From NCBI GenBank assembly GCA_963575645.1, contig OY754469.1, positions 50,054,753-50,118,752 of the forward strand: a DNA stretch of 64,000 nt, given 5' to 3'. A program made the position numbers and the translations under genes. Shown one piece after another: positions 11,052-24,700 of this stretch. Origin of the DNA: Xanthostigma xanthostigma. Lineage: Eukaryota; Arthropoda; Insecta; Raphidioptera; Raphidiidae. The notes beneath the pieces are model-generated. The model had not been told where the DNA came from and did no database searches. It was given only the letters and a program-made list of their open reading frames with translations. Positions within the stretch are counted from its first letter, which is position 1. Each line of letters begins with the position of its first letter.

Positions 11052-11482
11052 CAGTACTCTCTATTCAAAACCAAACTAGTGTCGGATTAATGGAAGTGAC
11101 GAATCACAGTGTAAGTATTCGTATACATGTTAAAGAAAAGATTCACACATATTTTTGTAACAATAACTTTAACAAGAAATAGTTAATAGATATAATAGAC
11201 TTTTTCATTTATAGAAAGACATAAAACATTTATTGAGGTATACATATGATATTGATACCTAATTACAGTTTAGTGGTACATATTTTAAGACATACAATCA
11301 CCTCTTATTGCACAAAATCAACATTAAAGATGTTACATAATAATATGTATACTTTTGGTGTAACGGCGAATTACAGAAAACGACATAGATAGAACCGGTG
11401 GATTACATAATTTTGCAATAACCACCCGGCGGATTATTATGTTTGTCGGATAATCGAGCGGCAGATTAAAGAGAGAGTACTG
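11052..11482. mobile_element. Tc1/mariner-type MITE (431 bp)
   Basis: Flanked by TA on both sides, with terminal CAGTACTCTCT inverted at the right as AGAGAGTACTG. CAGTAC-type termini plus a TA duplication fit the Tc1/mariner/pogo superfamily. No transposase frame. Confidence 0.7.
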
Positions 11483-12128
11483 TACTCTAAAGCTACTAAT
11501 TGCCTAAACGATTTGAGCAAAATTTCTTCATTTTGTTATCTGAAACTTATTTAGTTGAAGAACGGGATTCCCCTTTTTAATTCAATTAGGCCAAGCCGAT
11601 TATATACTGTGCAATTTAACCATCATCGTTATCTAACCGCAGTTTTCTCACGGCATGGGAATTTGAAATTAAAAGAACCAGAGAAATTAAGAGTGACTAT
11701 TGTATTATTTCTTGCACAACCTGCACAGCACGGAGCAAAAAAGTCTCTGGTACCTATATGTTATTTAACAGAGTAGCGCACATTAGACCAGCACCAGCAG
11801 CCTACAACGTCAGTCGGTCGCTTGAAATTTATGCCTAGCCGTGCTGGACCGATCTATAGTGTGCTAGTGATGTGCCGTTTTCATTATTTAATTTACATTG
11901 AAAAATGCAGCCTTTCTATCGCTTTTTACGAAACCTGCACTGAAGTTTGCTGGTTTATGTTGGTCTAGTGTGCGACATCATCGTGCAGGTCGTGCAAGTT
12001 TATGCTTGACAAGTATGCGCGGTCTTTTGACATTTTTACGACTGGAACTTTCTCAAAACTATTTCAATCAACCTGATATAACATAATAATCAGTGGCATT
12101 TCTTAAAAATAATGTTTTTTTTTATATA
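11483..12128. other. Intergenic, no supported gene
   Basis: Two short plus-strand open frames (11555-11776 and 11898-12086) have no recognisable domain, homopolymer bias or splice context. The stretch is otherwise unremarkable. Confidence 0.4.
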
Positions 12129-13740
12129 CAGTATGTACCTAAACACGTAAGGTGCACATAGGGAAATTAGCATTGGGAAAAAATACTTGGATCAGAGTTA
12201 GCCGTGACTGCATTAATTGTTATTTCTATTGAATTACCGTGGTAATCTTGAGGATTTCTATTTTATTTTGATTTATTTTTATTTTACTTGACTTTTTTGA
12301 TAATAAAAAACTCTTATAAATCATTATTTTATTTTTTTTGTACAAAAATAAAACAAAAAAACAACTCCATCTGTTTGGAAACATTTCATTCAAAAATTGT
12401 CTGATTGGTATGATGTATGCGCGTTTAAGGATGTGTATAAGGTCAAATTGTGTAGTACATCTAATTAAATTTTCAAAATCATAAATATATAAAAATTTTC
12501 ATTTGCGAAGACTTTGTGTTAATTTTAATCATTTTTTATGGTAGATTTTCTAAAAATTTTCCTATAATTAAATATTATGAACAAATATTTAACATTTAAT
12601 TTGACTACTGTGACTTTAGTCAAAAACAATCAGGCAACATGGCTGTTCACGTGGTCTTCTGACACTCGGAAACATAACGTGGAGATAGAATTTCTGACCT
12701 CAAAAATTTGAAGCTATGGATACTATAAAAATAATAATAAATAAAAATGTCAAATCAAAATTCAAAGAAAGTTTTTTTATTATGAATTATTATCAAGCAA
12801 TCAAAGTGGTGATTAAGAAATCAATTATCATTACGCAAAGTAATAAACTGATACATAAAGTCAGTAATTAAAGTTTACTTTTGGCAGATTTTTGTTAAAG
12901 CAAAGTTTTTTCAAATTAATTGCAGATAATCTGTACGAACATTTTAGTTTTCCAAACAAAAATAAATATCTCAAATCTTTTACATACTTTTGTTACATTA
13001 CAGCGTTTATCCGACATATAAACGCATTTTGTGTTCTAAATGCACATAAATCTCAAAAATGACAGGTCCAGAATAATATTGACAGTTGGTTCACGTGATA
13101 TGACATTTCATAAATGCGATTTTTATTATCAACATGCAGGAACGCGACGTTGCCTCATTGTCTCATTACATCCGCCATTAATTAAGATTAAGATTCGGAG
13201 AATTGATTTCATCACTTTCAAAATAAAATATTTCCGTGAAATTGCCGGTAACCCCACGTTTTTTTGGGCTTGAAAAATCACAAATTGTACAAAGAAACTG
13301 ATAATAAGTTTTTGAATCATAAATCATTGAAATAAAATGATAAATGTTTTAATCTTCTCAAAATTTTCAACACTTCCGGTAGAAATAACATTGAGTGAAT
13401 GGTGATTTTAAAATGAATTTTTTCATAAATAAGGTCGGTAAGGTATCTATTTTTTGGTTTTAATCGATGCAGGAGGTCTAATTGTATAACATATTTTTAA
13501 TTTAGGCAAAAATCTTCGAATTCAAAAATGTTATATACATCCTTAAGTATTTTTGGGAATTTAATGTCCCATTAATAAAAAAAGTAATCATTTGAATATT
13601 TTCTTCGGTAGTATACACATTCATTTTGCAAAAGAATATTATCTGTCAAATTGAAAAACAAGATTTCAAGGCTCACTCTGATCCAGTCATTTTTTTCCAA
13701 TGTTAATTTCCCTATGTGCACCTTACGTGTTTACATACTG
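12129..13740. mobile_element. TA-flanked inverted-repeat element hosting a nested TTAA element
   Basis: Terminal CAGTATGTA and CACGTAAGGTGCACATAGGG at the left recur inverted at the right end (13740), with TA on each outer side. The TIRs extend about 75 bp (to GGATCAGAG on each arm). Tc1/mariner-like from CAG termini and the TA target. The element is split by the TTAA-flanked element at 12429-13542, so it is the older insertion. Confidence 0.75.
12429..13542. mobile_element. TTAA-flanked MITE, copy A (1,114 bp)
   Basis: Both outer edges are TTAA. Termini are GGATGTGTATAA and, inverted, GGATGTATATAA. A near-identical copy lies at 62841-63952. The TTAA target suggests the piggyBac superfamily, though the ends lack the usual CCC start. 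Small open frames inside (13040-13273 plus; 13129-13320 minus) are conserved between copies only because the copies are young; they look like no known protein. Confidence 0.85.
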
Positions 13741-13761
13741 TATACGTAAGAAGTAATTAAA

Positions 13762-14100
13762 TTAAATACATGTTTCAACCAAATTAATATCAGATTTAGA
13801 ATTATCACTTTCTTCAATACACGCTAGGGTACTTTTCTGTTCAAAGTTATTTATAGCAGCACTTTTTACTGTTGAATTGGCCGTATAACACTTCGTTTTA
13901 CCATTTAAAGATGAATTCACAATGACAACAACTTCTGCTGTCTTTACATTGTCTGAATCATCGTGATTAACGAGCTTATCGTCTTCCAGCATCCCTCTCT
14001 GTTCTTCCCACGTTACCGTGTTGGCTGTTTCTCTTCTCACAGTATGATTGAATCTTTGAGAATATCTTTTCCGATCCGGAGCTATAGATCGTACTCGAAC
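13762..14100 (-). CDS. CAPA receptor last exon (cytoplasmic tail)
   Basis: The acceptor ttgttccag precedes GTTCGAGTACG, giving [20 protein letters not shown] and 112 residues to a stop at 13762. It follows the upstream exon in phase 0 (donor CAATTG|GTGACT). The tail is Ser/Thr/Asn-rich, as is usual for receptor C-termini, but is itself too divergent to identify; assignment rests on phase, strand and position. Confidence 0.65.
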   Translation of the reverse strand, partial: VRVRSIAPDRKRYSQRFNHTVRRETANTVTWEEQRGMLEDDKLVNHDDSDNVKTAEVVVIVNSSLNGKTKCYTANSTVKSAAINNFEQKSTLACIEESDNSKSDINLVETCI

Positions 14101-17100
14101 CTGGAACAATACAATGTAATTAATATAAAGAAGGAGAACCCCGACGTCATCTTTCCTACCTATTTCTTTGTGTGAGTTAGCATTGGGGCAGACAAACGGG
14201 TAATCACCGTAGCGGCGAGTGAACATTTTGAAAGGGTTTTTTCAGGGTCAACCGGTGGTATCTCCTAACACGAAGTAGGAATGGGGGGAGGGGGGTAATT
14301 AAATTTTGAATCACATCATGTTTGTTAACTTTTTTCAAACAATGTTGACAACAAATTATATTATAGACTGTAACACTAGTCACTACTGCCATTAGCCGTG
14401 AGTCGTGTAGCAGCCCCAATTTTTAAATTTCTGGCAGAATAAAAATAATAACAATTGTGGTTCCTTATTTGCCTACCCCTACCTCACAGTCAAATTTGTT
14501 TGTGTATTCGATATATAAAAAACCAGACGGTCGTCTCTTGGACTATTGTTATTAAACTCGCTGTTTTCCAAGGCCCATTGTTTCGTATTTTACCAATAAT
14601 TTTCCCTGTCATGTCGGTGAGAAGAGAAATGAGAAAACATTAATTTGTCAGTGAGTTACATGTCAAAAAGATGTGTGACCGGCTTGCAAAATAATATTTT
14701 CCGATTTCTCTTCGCACCGGTAGAGTACCTACAGGAAAAGCCCGAGATAGTTACGCGATAGGTGGGATCGAAGAAAACTCCGTTAGTCGACTTTGCTAAG
14801 GGTAGCGGCCTATACACTAGCAATATTATTGCGCAATATTTTAGATTGCACAATATTATTGACAGTCTGTGAATGATATTGAAACATTGTGCAATATATT
14901 GAGTATATCAAAATCGGTTTGATATTTATTGTGCAATCTAAAAAAAGTTACAGTCTGTGGTTAATATTGCACAATAAAAATTATTACAATATTATTGCAC
15001 AATAATATTGTACAAACACTGAGTTTTAAGTGTTTTAACCTAGATTGTCAATATTATTGCGCAAAAATTGGAATTTGCCCTATACAGCAGAATTAAATTG
15101 CACAATATTTATCTCTGAAAAGTCCTGATCAGTGAACATGCTAAGTGATGTTGAAACAAGTTGTGTTGCCATCGCACTGGCTTTATGCTTGCGAATAAAC
15201 ACCAAGAAAAAGCGTAAATGGATGAAAGAGTGGTATAAAAAAAGAGATAGGTACACTCACGAAAATTTGCTAAGGGACCTGAAAATAAGCGAACCAAAGG
15301 ATTTTTGCAACTTTCTGCGAATAGACGCTTCAACATTTTATGAACTTTTAAAAATGGTAACCCCCGCTATTGAGAAAAAGAACACCCATCTGCGAGCCGC
15401 CATTCTTCCAATCCAGCGTTTGTCAATTACAACTGGTTATTATTGTGCAATATTAACCACAGACTGTACTTTTTATATTGCACAATAAATATCAAACCGA
15501 TTTTGATATGTTCAATATATTGTACAATGCTTCCAATATCATTCATAGACTGTCAATAATATTGCACAATATAAAATATTGCGCAATATTATTGACAGTC
15601 TAGGGGCTGTTTTTTTATATTCTCAATATATTGTACAATATTTCAATATCATTCACATACTGTCAATAATATTGTACAATATAAAATATTGCGCAATATT
15701 ATTGTCAGTCTAGGAGCCGCACAGAAATTTTCAATTTTTTGTGCAATATTATTGTACAATAATATTGACAGTCTAGTGATGTTTCAATTTTTTGTGCAAT
15801 ATTATTGCGCAATAATATTGCCAGTGTATAGGCCGCTTAAGGTATAATAAATTGTAATTTCTGTTTTATTAATTGCACTGTAAATAGCTGAGAGCTGGCG
15901 CCTGATTTTCTTGTCAAATGATATGGAATTCCTAAAAAAAATTCGAATAAACAAGATTTGCTCTTACGACAGAGATGAACATTATAGATTTGTCAGCGTA
16001 AATACACAAAAATTGAAATAAAATGATAGTGCTGTTTATTCCTAATATAATGAAATGACGCACTACTGGCGAAGTTGGCGCTTTCTAGTATCTAATTAAT
16101 GAAGTAAATGGGATCATTTTATAATAGTAAACAATTAAAATTATTTGAAAAAATTAATACTCGTGTACATGGACAGATAGCTCAAAAGGCGAACAATTAT
16201 ATAATTCTGGCCATGTATATGATGTAGAACGTTATTTAAATGGGAAAGTTGTCATAACCGCAAAGTTGTACCAGGATTTTTTGTCTAAAGTGTATAATGT
16301 AAAATTTACGCTATGTATACATAATTTCTTCTTTATAATATAATATTTTGTATAATATTAGTATTTTACTTTGTAATTTACTTATATTTTCGATAACTGA
16401 AAAGCAAACTGTCACTAATTGACATATAAATGCAATTTTTTTTATCAAAAACCTGCTCATAATATATCATTATATTTTGAATAAATGCTCCCATAAAATT
16501 AACATTTTTACCGCCAGTTGGCGTGAGAGTCACGAAGCTCGGTCCCCATTCTAACTTAATTTTTCGTCGCCTTTTAAAACGAAAAAACAAAATTTAGTCA
16601 CCAATTGCGTGCCATCGTATCCACCGCCAACCAAAGTTTCCCGGAAACTGGATTGTTCTCTGGTAAAAGCGGCGTTGCGTTTCATGCTGCCCGTATTGGC
16701 GCCGCACAGCGTTTCTTTGAATGCGACTCTATATCTGTTTGACATGACATTGTAAAGAATCGGATTGACTGTCGACGAGACGTAGTAAAGAACTCCCGTA
16801 ATGTAAAACATCCATTCGTTGATCGTGTTGAAGTGTTGCGACTCTTTGCCGTAGATGAAGAGCAGACGCTGAGCATGGAACGGCGCCCAGCACACGAAGA
16901 ACGCTATGACGACAGCGGCTGCAACCAGATCATATAAAAATTGCATTATTTAAAGTACAGAGTATTGGCTTAACCGCTGCACACGAGGCTAGTTTTGCCA
17001 CTAGATTATTTGCTAGTTTTCTAGCACTGGTTTTCTTGATTGCTGTTATATGCTCGCTTCACACGAGACATCTTTTCAAGCTAATTTTATGAATCAATCT

Positions 17101-18738
17101 GATGCGCGCGCAGTGACAGTTCAAATATAAACACAGAGCAAAACGTGTCCGTTGACTTTGAGCAGAATGACGCCATGTTGGTTTGTGGGCGTTTGTTCAA
17201 GTAGCCCACGTGACAAGATACTGCTTCCTGATTGATTTTTGCTCATACCTAGCAAAGAAAATAGCCCCTATTCTAATTATAAAACCTATCTTGTGAGCTA
17301 GCAGGCGAGCCCGCAGTGACGTCATTTCTAGCTTCATACCCAGTCTACCGGCCAGCAGAACTCCTAGCAGTGTTTCTAGTCTCGTGTAGATATGAGCGCC
17401 GCGCCGGCGCGCCGTCGCCGCCGACGATTCCCTCGCGCCGCCGCCGCCGTGAAAATGTAACGGCGCGCCGAGCGAAAAGGCATATGTTTAAACGATCAGA
17501 AAATGTTGAAAACATATTTTTAAAGACTACTTTATATTTTTTTATGACTTAAAAGAAACATCTTTGTTTTCTCTAAGATTTATTTTCTTGTTAATTGTTA
17601 TTAGAACTTTATGGCAACGTTGATTTTTTTCTGCCAATCGAAGTGCCAAAAATATTTTAGCTCTAGGCTAGAAACCATTTCCTTATAAAAATAATTTGTG
17701 TTAAATAAATAATAATTCTGATTGTTAAACTACATGTTTTGTTTTATTGTATCCTGCCCATCATTAAAAAATGCTCCTAAGGTCACGCCGCCGACTACGC
17801 CGCCGCCGCCGACCTCAAATAGTCGGCGCGCCGCCGCCGCCGACCTCAAATAGTCGGCGCGCCGCCGCCGCTCCTTTACCCATCGGCGCTCATATCTAGT
17901 CTCGTGTGCAGCGGCCTTTAGACTCGAGAAATTACACCACGTTGTGCTTATAATAAAAAGTGCCGCTGAACTTTATATATTATGTCAAAATGAAAATTTA
18001 GAAATCGTTGTTATCTGGACGAGGAAATCGTTTTCGGCGAAGGGTTCGCAGACTTTCGACATACACTCTTAAGCACTCTGTATAATCATTTTCTGTATAA
18101 TAAAGATAAATGGTACAATTCAGGAGTTTTGACAGTAATTTATCTCTGCGATACACTTTGAAATTAGTTTTGACAAAGAAAAAGAATGTGCAAACTTTTC
18201 CCAACAGCAATACCTATTTGTATGAATTGAAAGAACGTGACAAAATCTTTTCGATTGAACCGTACAAATGAGATTATCTCTAGATTCTATTTGTTTTATT
18301 TTGAAATATGAGTTTGCAACCAAAATATATAGGGAACAAAATTATATAAATAATAAAGTGACGAAAGCCATAACAACTATACTGCAAATCTTCATAAACA
18401 AATGTCTCAAGGTGAAATGGTACGAACACGTCTCGAACAACGAACTTTGGAAACGTGCATGTCTTGAACAAAACTGTATAACTATAAAATGTAGGAAATG
18501 TAATTGGATAGGACACACGCTACGAAAGACAGATGACGACATAGCGAAGAGAGCCTCGGATTGAAACCCGCAGGGATACCGAAAAAGAGGAAGATCAAAA
18601 ATATCTTGGAGAAGAACTGTTCGTGAAGAAGTTATGGAGCAAGGAACTACCTGGCTTCAAGTCAAAAATATCGCAAAAGATAAGAATAGATTCAAAATTT
18701 TCGTAGAGGCTCTATGCTCCACTTAGAATTTAAGGAAC

Positions 18739-18791
<53 letters not shown>

Positions 18792-21700
18792 GTATTGTAA
18801 GCAGATTTATACATACTATATGGTGTGTGCGAGTTTTGAAATGATAGGGGAGATGCGTATTTCAATGAAATATTGTTTCGTTGATTGAACGATCGAGAAA
18901 AAAAGAAAATTTATACGTTCTGTAAATGTTGTTTTTATATAGGGTGCATTATATTATACATCATGAGTGCCTTCCAAATTGTTCATAACTTTAGCTACGT
19001 TGACCATTTCCGGTTCTGAAAAATTAAAATCGTTGAAGTGCAGATGGTCATTTACTTTGGGAAGTTTTGTAATGCGTTCGAAAATAGAAATAATTTTTTT
19101 TTTCAAGTTCTTAATGTTTCCAAACTTAAGACTATAATTTTCTTAGAATATACTAACAGTAAATGATAAAAACGACAATTTAATGAAAACTGAATTCACT
19201 AATTCAAAAAAATAGTAAAATAATACAGGTGATTTTTAAGTTGAGGCATTTTTTTAACAGCGTGTAGAATTGTAGATATTAAATAGACAAAATATTTCAA
19301 ATAACTGTTTTATCAAAACTTAAAAACAAGAAAGAAATAGCGTTTCAAAATAAAAAAATTTTGGGGCCGGTCGTGTCGTTTAATGAGATTACGGTCCTGT
19401 TATTCTAATGTGATGTAAACGTCTGTTACTTTAAAAAGTTTAAATATACCTTTTGGCATTTGATTTTTAATATAGACTTCGTTATGAATTGAAATTGAAT
19501 TTTAATTTAATTACAAAATAAGACAAGAATCTAATATATTATTTTAAAATGTAAAATTGAAACTGTCACTAAATTTGCTGCCTTGCCTCATTACAAGAAA
19601 TATAAAACGGCAACAGGTGAAATATGATTAATTCGTACCTTTTAGCTCTGTTCGTATTTCCTGCAAAAGGATGGGTTATGTTATAGCTCTGTTCCAAGCT
19701 GCTTGGGAGCGGTAACAGAACCGCCACCGTCTTGCGCAGTAGCTAAAACGAAACAGTTATATATATATCGATTTTTGAGCCACTGCGAAAGACAGTCTTG
19801 CGCAGTAGCAAGACTGCGACGGTTCTGTTACCGTTCTTAGACGGTTTTTTAATTCTTTGAAAATGTGTAGCAAGTTTTGGTATGTTTACATTTTATAAAG
19901 TTTTTTTATTCATATAAAAGGTACTTTTTGTTGCAGTTGAACACATTGAAGGTTGAATGCTTACTTATTGAGCGAATGCCCTTATGTCAGATAAATAATG
20001 AACCCAATAAAAATGAAAAGTTTGTTGTCTTTTCTTTTTTATAAAACGCATAACAGAACGTACACTTTAGTTCTACATCTTTCTTGTTCCATTTTAATAT
20101 TATTTTATATACAGAGTGATTTCAGAAGAAAAATTAAAAAAACGTGTTCGACGTTGCATTTTGAGCAAAAAATGCAGAATAACTTCCTTTCCTTTATTCG
20201 GAGATATCGAAATTTTCGGAACTTATTTATTTCTTAGAAAAAAAAGAAATATTGCATATTACGTACTCTTAAATCTTAGTGGAAAAAATTACAACTGAAT
20301 GAAAAGCTATTGTAAAAAGTACTGAAGTCCCGTTCTCTTAAATCTTAGTGGAAAAAATTACAACTGAATGAAAAGCTATTGTAAAAAGTACTGAAGTCCC
20401 GTTCTCCCACCACCAGCACTGGGACTTCCACCACATGTTAAATATCAGGATAATGTATTTTCATCGTAATTACAAACGGCTGCAAAGCTTTATTGTGGCA
20501 AGTAAAAGTGTGTCAAAATGCGCTACAACTTTAAATAACGGAAACGTGAATCTGAACGAAAAATAAAAACTTATAAAAACAGCAGCTCAAGTTTAATTCC
20601 ACTAAATCGACGATCGAGTAATATTAATTACGCTTTTTTGACGTGATAACGTCTTATAAATTGATGAATCACCAATCTTATAAATTGATAAAACACCGGC
20701 TGCATGCACGAAAAAGTGTAACGTTCGTAACGCGTAACGCGTAACGTTCCGCCTGACCCTGTGCGTGCTTTTTGCTAATTTCTCGCTCAATTTAAATCAG
20801 ATCGGTTTGAAACCAGTCTTAAACGAAAGAGGAGAACATTTTATATAGATTTCGTATAACAGAATTTGCCTAAACAGTTTTTTTATACAAATTTATATAG
20901 AAAAATAGCTGTATAAATGCAATGTTGTCTAATGCATGGCGCGACGCGGTCGGTTGTCTTTGTTTGCCGTACATGGAAATTAGAATATAACGTATGTCTT
21001 GTCTTAACATGAAAACGGCTGCATTTCTAATGTTTAATTCAATTTTTTGACATTAGTATTTTGTGAAATGCAACGCCTTCTAAGTTAAGTATTGGAATAA
21101 CTAATTATTATTAGAACATAATACTTTGACAGTTGCAAACGTCACTTTTGACATTTCTTATCATTCCGACACCAAGGATAAGCGGATTGAAACCAAATTT
21201 TGGGAGGTTTAGGTTATGTATTACGGAATACGTTATCACGTAAAACTATAGTCCGTAAACCGACTTTACAGACAACCAATTTTTTTTTAAATGTACAAAG
21301 TACGTTCACTATAGTAAATGTTACATTGCAGATTTTATTTATAATTTACAGAGGCTTTTAATCTTGTGTTTTCCGGCCGCATGCTCTCATTTCTCTAACA
21401 GTCTAGTGATTACGAATCCGTTGTTTTCTTCTGTAAGTTAGCTTTCCTTGTAATCACTCTACACGACATAGTATAGCATGATTAACAACATGCATTTCAT
21501 ATAAAATATCTGGAGTTTGGATTGTAAAGAGAAACGTTGGTATACCAAATGAATGGGCGTTTAAATAATGGCACTACTTCCACCCAATATAGTTATTATT
21601 TTAGTGACATAATAGTTATTGGCGTAACTAGTAGTCTAAGTCATTCATGGCGTGTCCTGCGCACCGGAGACGAGTGCTGAAAACATCGCGCTGACAGGTC

Positions 21701-24700
21701 ATGACTTAGCCTACAAGTTGCGCCCATAATTTTATTCAACAATTGTGCGTTATTCATGTTTTAATTATAATGAGATGTTGTAAATATCTATTTATTTCTT
21801 TATAAAAAAAACTGTCAATACTAACAGCACCAAACAGCACGATTCAATGTTTTGATTTGAGGTTAGCCGGTTATGAATAAACTCCATGTCGAAAACATTC
21901 GGCCTCTCAATTTTAGCCTCAATGGGTAACAACGGAGTTGTTGTTACCGACTATTTCGTTACGACTCAGAAAATAGTTACGTTTATTTTCATTACTCCAC
22001 AATTGTCGAGCTAGTAGGAATCTTCATTGAGTTATGACAAGTAATTGTCACCAGTCGGTAAATGGCTATTTAGGGTTCGGTTTTTAGGCATGATAAAACA
22101 TGAATAACGCGCATGAGTTGAATAAAAAAAAATAAATATAGTTTAAAAAAAACTAAAAAACACGCTTTATATCGAACTAAAAAGTAAAAAATAATTTTTT
22201 TAAAATAAGCTTAAAAAACGTGGGGCGCTTTGTTCCACATTTTCATACATCGAGCGCCCAACGCTTTTTAAGCTTATTTTAAAAAAATTATTTTTTACTT
22301 TTTAGTTCGATATAAAGCGTGTTTTTTAGTTTTTTTTAAACTATATTTATTTTTCACTTTTTAGTTTGAGGATCTATAAAAGAATTTATTAATCCTGGGG
22401 GTCCTAATAAGGATAATGGGAAACTGTTATCAAATTATTGCATTGTCATCGGTCCTTGATACGTATGCAAAGTTTCAAATTAATCAGACTTCGGGAAATT
22501 GGTGAAAATTATGCTCAAAGATTCCGTTACATGCATACATACATACATAGTTAGTTACAACCCAAACTAATATAAAGCGTTTAATGAAAGATACTCTATT
22601 TTTGGCTAGACTTATGCTGGCTTGCAAAAGTTAAAAAAAATTATTTAACAATGACCTTAGATTGTGATCATATATTTACAGTTTCCAAACATCAGGAACA
22701 GTCTAATGTCGTTTTGAAACTGCCTGTCAACTAGTTGCGTCAGACAATAGTCCGGTTTTTTCCGACTCACACATCCCACTTAAATAGGAACAGCCCCGGA
22801 TCTACGATCTACTTGATAATGACGCCCCCTCTATAAATTATATAATGATTGGAATTTTTCGTGAAAGAGACAATAATCAGATTGAGTAAATCGGAAAGAG
22901 AACAGATTGGGTGTGATTTTGGTTGGCTGCCACCCGGGACTGAATAGGAAGCTGGAATGAATTGGAAAACAAACATCGGTTCAGGATTGTATCAAACAGT
23001 TTGGTACAAAAGTTATTTCCTTCGACCCAAACAACAAAGATTAAAAAAGTGTCGGTGGCCTTGATATCTCGGAGGCGCCTCCACCAAATAAAAAAAAATA
23101 CCCTCCGTCTACGAAATAGAAGGATTTTCGAACCCTGTATCTGGTTTTGATTCTTACCCAACATTCTTATGATAGCTTTTCTGGATTGCGAATGTCTGGT
23201 CTCGCCATGAACCGAGCCGTTGACGCCTTTTCCGAGCGAATTCTTGGTCCTGTTGCGGATGCGGAAGCCCATGCGCGCGTACAGCACGCCGATGATGAGC
23301 ATCGGCACGATGAAGAAGAGCACGGAGCTCAGCTCCCAGATCGGCCAGCCTCTCGGTTGTTCCAGCATGGCGCAGAATGCCGATTCGAGAGCGTCGCGAT
23401 CCGAACCGGGCGGATAGTCGAGATAGTTGATCTTTGTGTAGACGGCGAACGGTACGGCGCTCAGCAACGACATTAGCCAGATGACGCCGATGATGCGCAC
23501 GGCGCGCTGCAGACCGGACATTGTGTACAGGTGTAACGGATGGCAGATGGCCAGATAGCGCTCCATCGAGAACGCCACTATCGTCAGAACGGACACGTAC
23601 GATGCCCTGCAATACAACAGTACCGCGTTACACTTAAACTATATTATATAACTAGTGTGACCTGTGCGAATTATTCGCACTAAATAAGTATAATAATTAT
23701 CACTTTACAAAATTATTTTTTAAATATGATTGCAGGTATTCAATTCGTTTCTAATTTTGCACACTGCTTATAACGTTCTTCTTTTTGTTGTATTACAATA
23801 TGAAGCTCAGATGACAGATCGAAGAAATATTTTACTAAAATTGTCATATTATAGAGGCGCAAGTAGCAGAAGCGTTGAGCTAAGCCGTCAGATGGCATCA
23901 TGTAGCATTGATGTGACGTTGTTCAGCGTTGCTCGCTGTTTCAAAATTAAAGCCGTCAGATGGCAGTATGCAGTATTTATAATATGAAGGTCAGATGACA
24001 GATCGAAGTATTGACGTTGTTTCAAAATTAAAGCCGTCAGATGGCAGACGTTGTTCAGCGTTGCTGTATTTTAATTAATTTACAAAAACAAAAGCAATAA
24101 TACATTTTTGGTTGTTGATGTCAGTACAGCAAGCAATTATCTGTAAATGATATATAATTTATGTGGAGAAATTGTGAGGTTTTTTCTAAAAAGGGAGGCA
24201 AACATCTTAAACCTTAGCGCATTAATATATATGATAACAAACGCAGTGACGAACTGTTAGGTGAAAAATGTCCTCAAAGTAGCATTGAAAGCAGTGTTGA
24301 CACTTTGACAATTGATTTTCCCCTAACCCTAAAATGAAAAACCTTTAAAAAACACAGTTTTCAAAATATTTTCCCCTAAATTTTTAAAATTGAATGTTAT
24401 AAATAATAATAAATTATTTTTAAAATGTGTAATTAATTATATAAAAAATGTAATTCTTAAACTTCTGCTGTCGGTAATACAGGGTCAGTACTTAGATCAG
24501 CTGAAGTAGGAGCGCTTGTGCAGTATTTTTAAATTGGTATTTTTTAATATTTTAATTAGGGCTGTGTAAAAATATTTTACCCAAAAAAATGTATACCCTT
24601 AAAGTTTCCCTGAATAGTAAAAATTCCCCTAAAAGGGAAAAATACCCTAAGATGGAAACACTGATTAAAATATCGCGACAGTCGTAGACAAAAGTATAGC

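Noticed and set aside
13129-13320. 63-codon minus frame repeated at 63539-63730
   Set aside because: Repeated only because it sits in two young copies of the same TTAA element; the sequence is low-complexity hydrophobic and the opposite strand has an equally long frame.
18730-18795. ATT run as a regulatory or structural element
   Set aside because: Directly follows a LINE C-terminus and is best explained as the LINE tail.
23147-23612. 109-codon plus and 152-codon minus frames over the receptor exon
   Set aside because: Alternative-frame shadows of the GC-rich TM3-TM5 exon; R/H-rich composition comes from frame-shifted GPCR codons.
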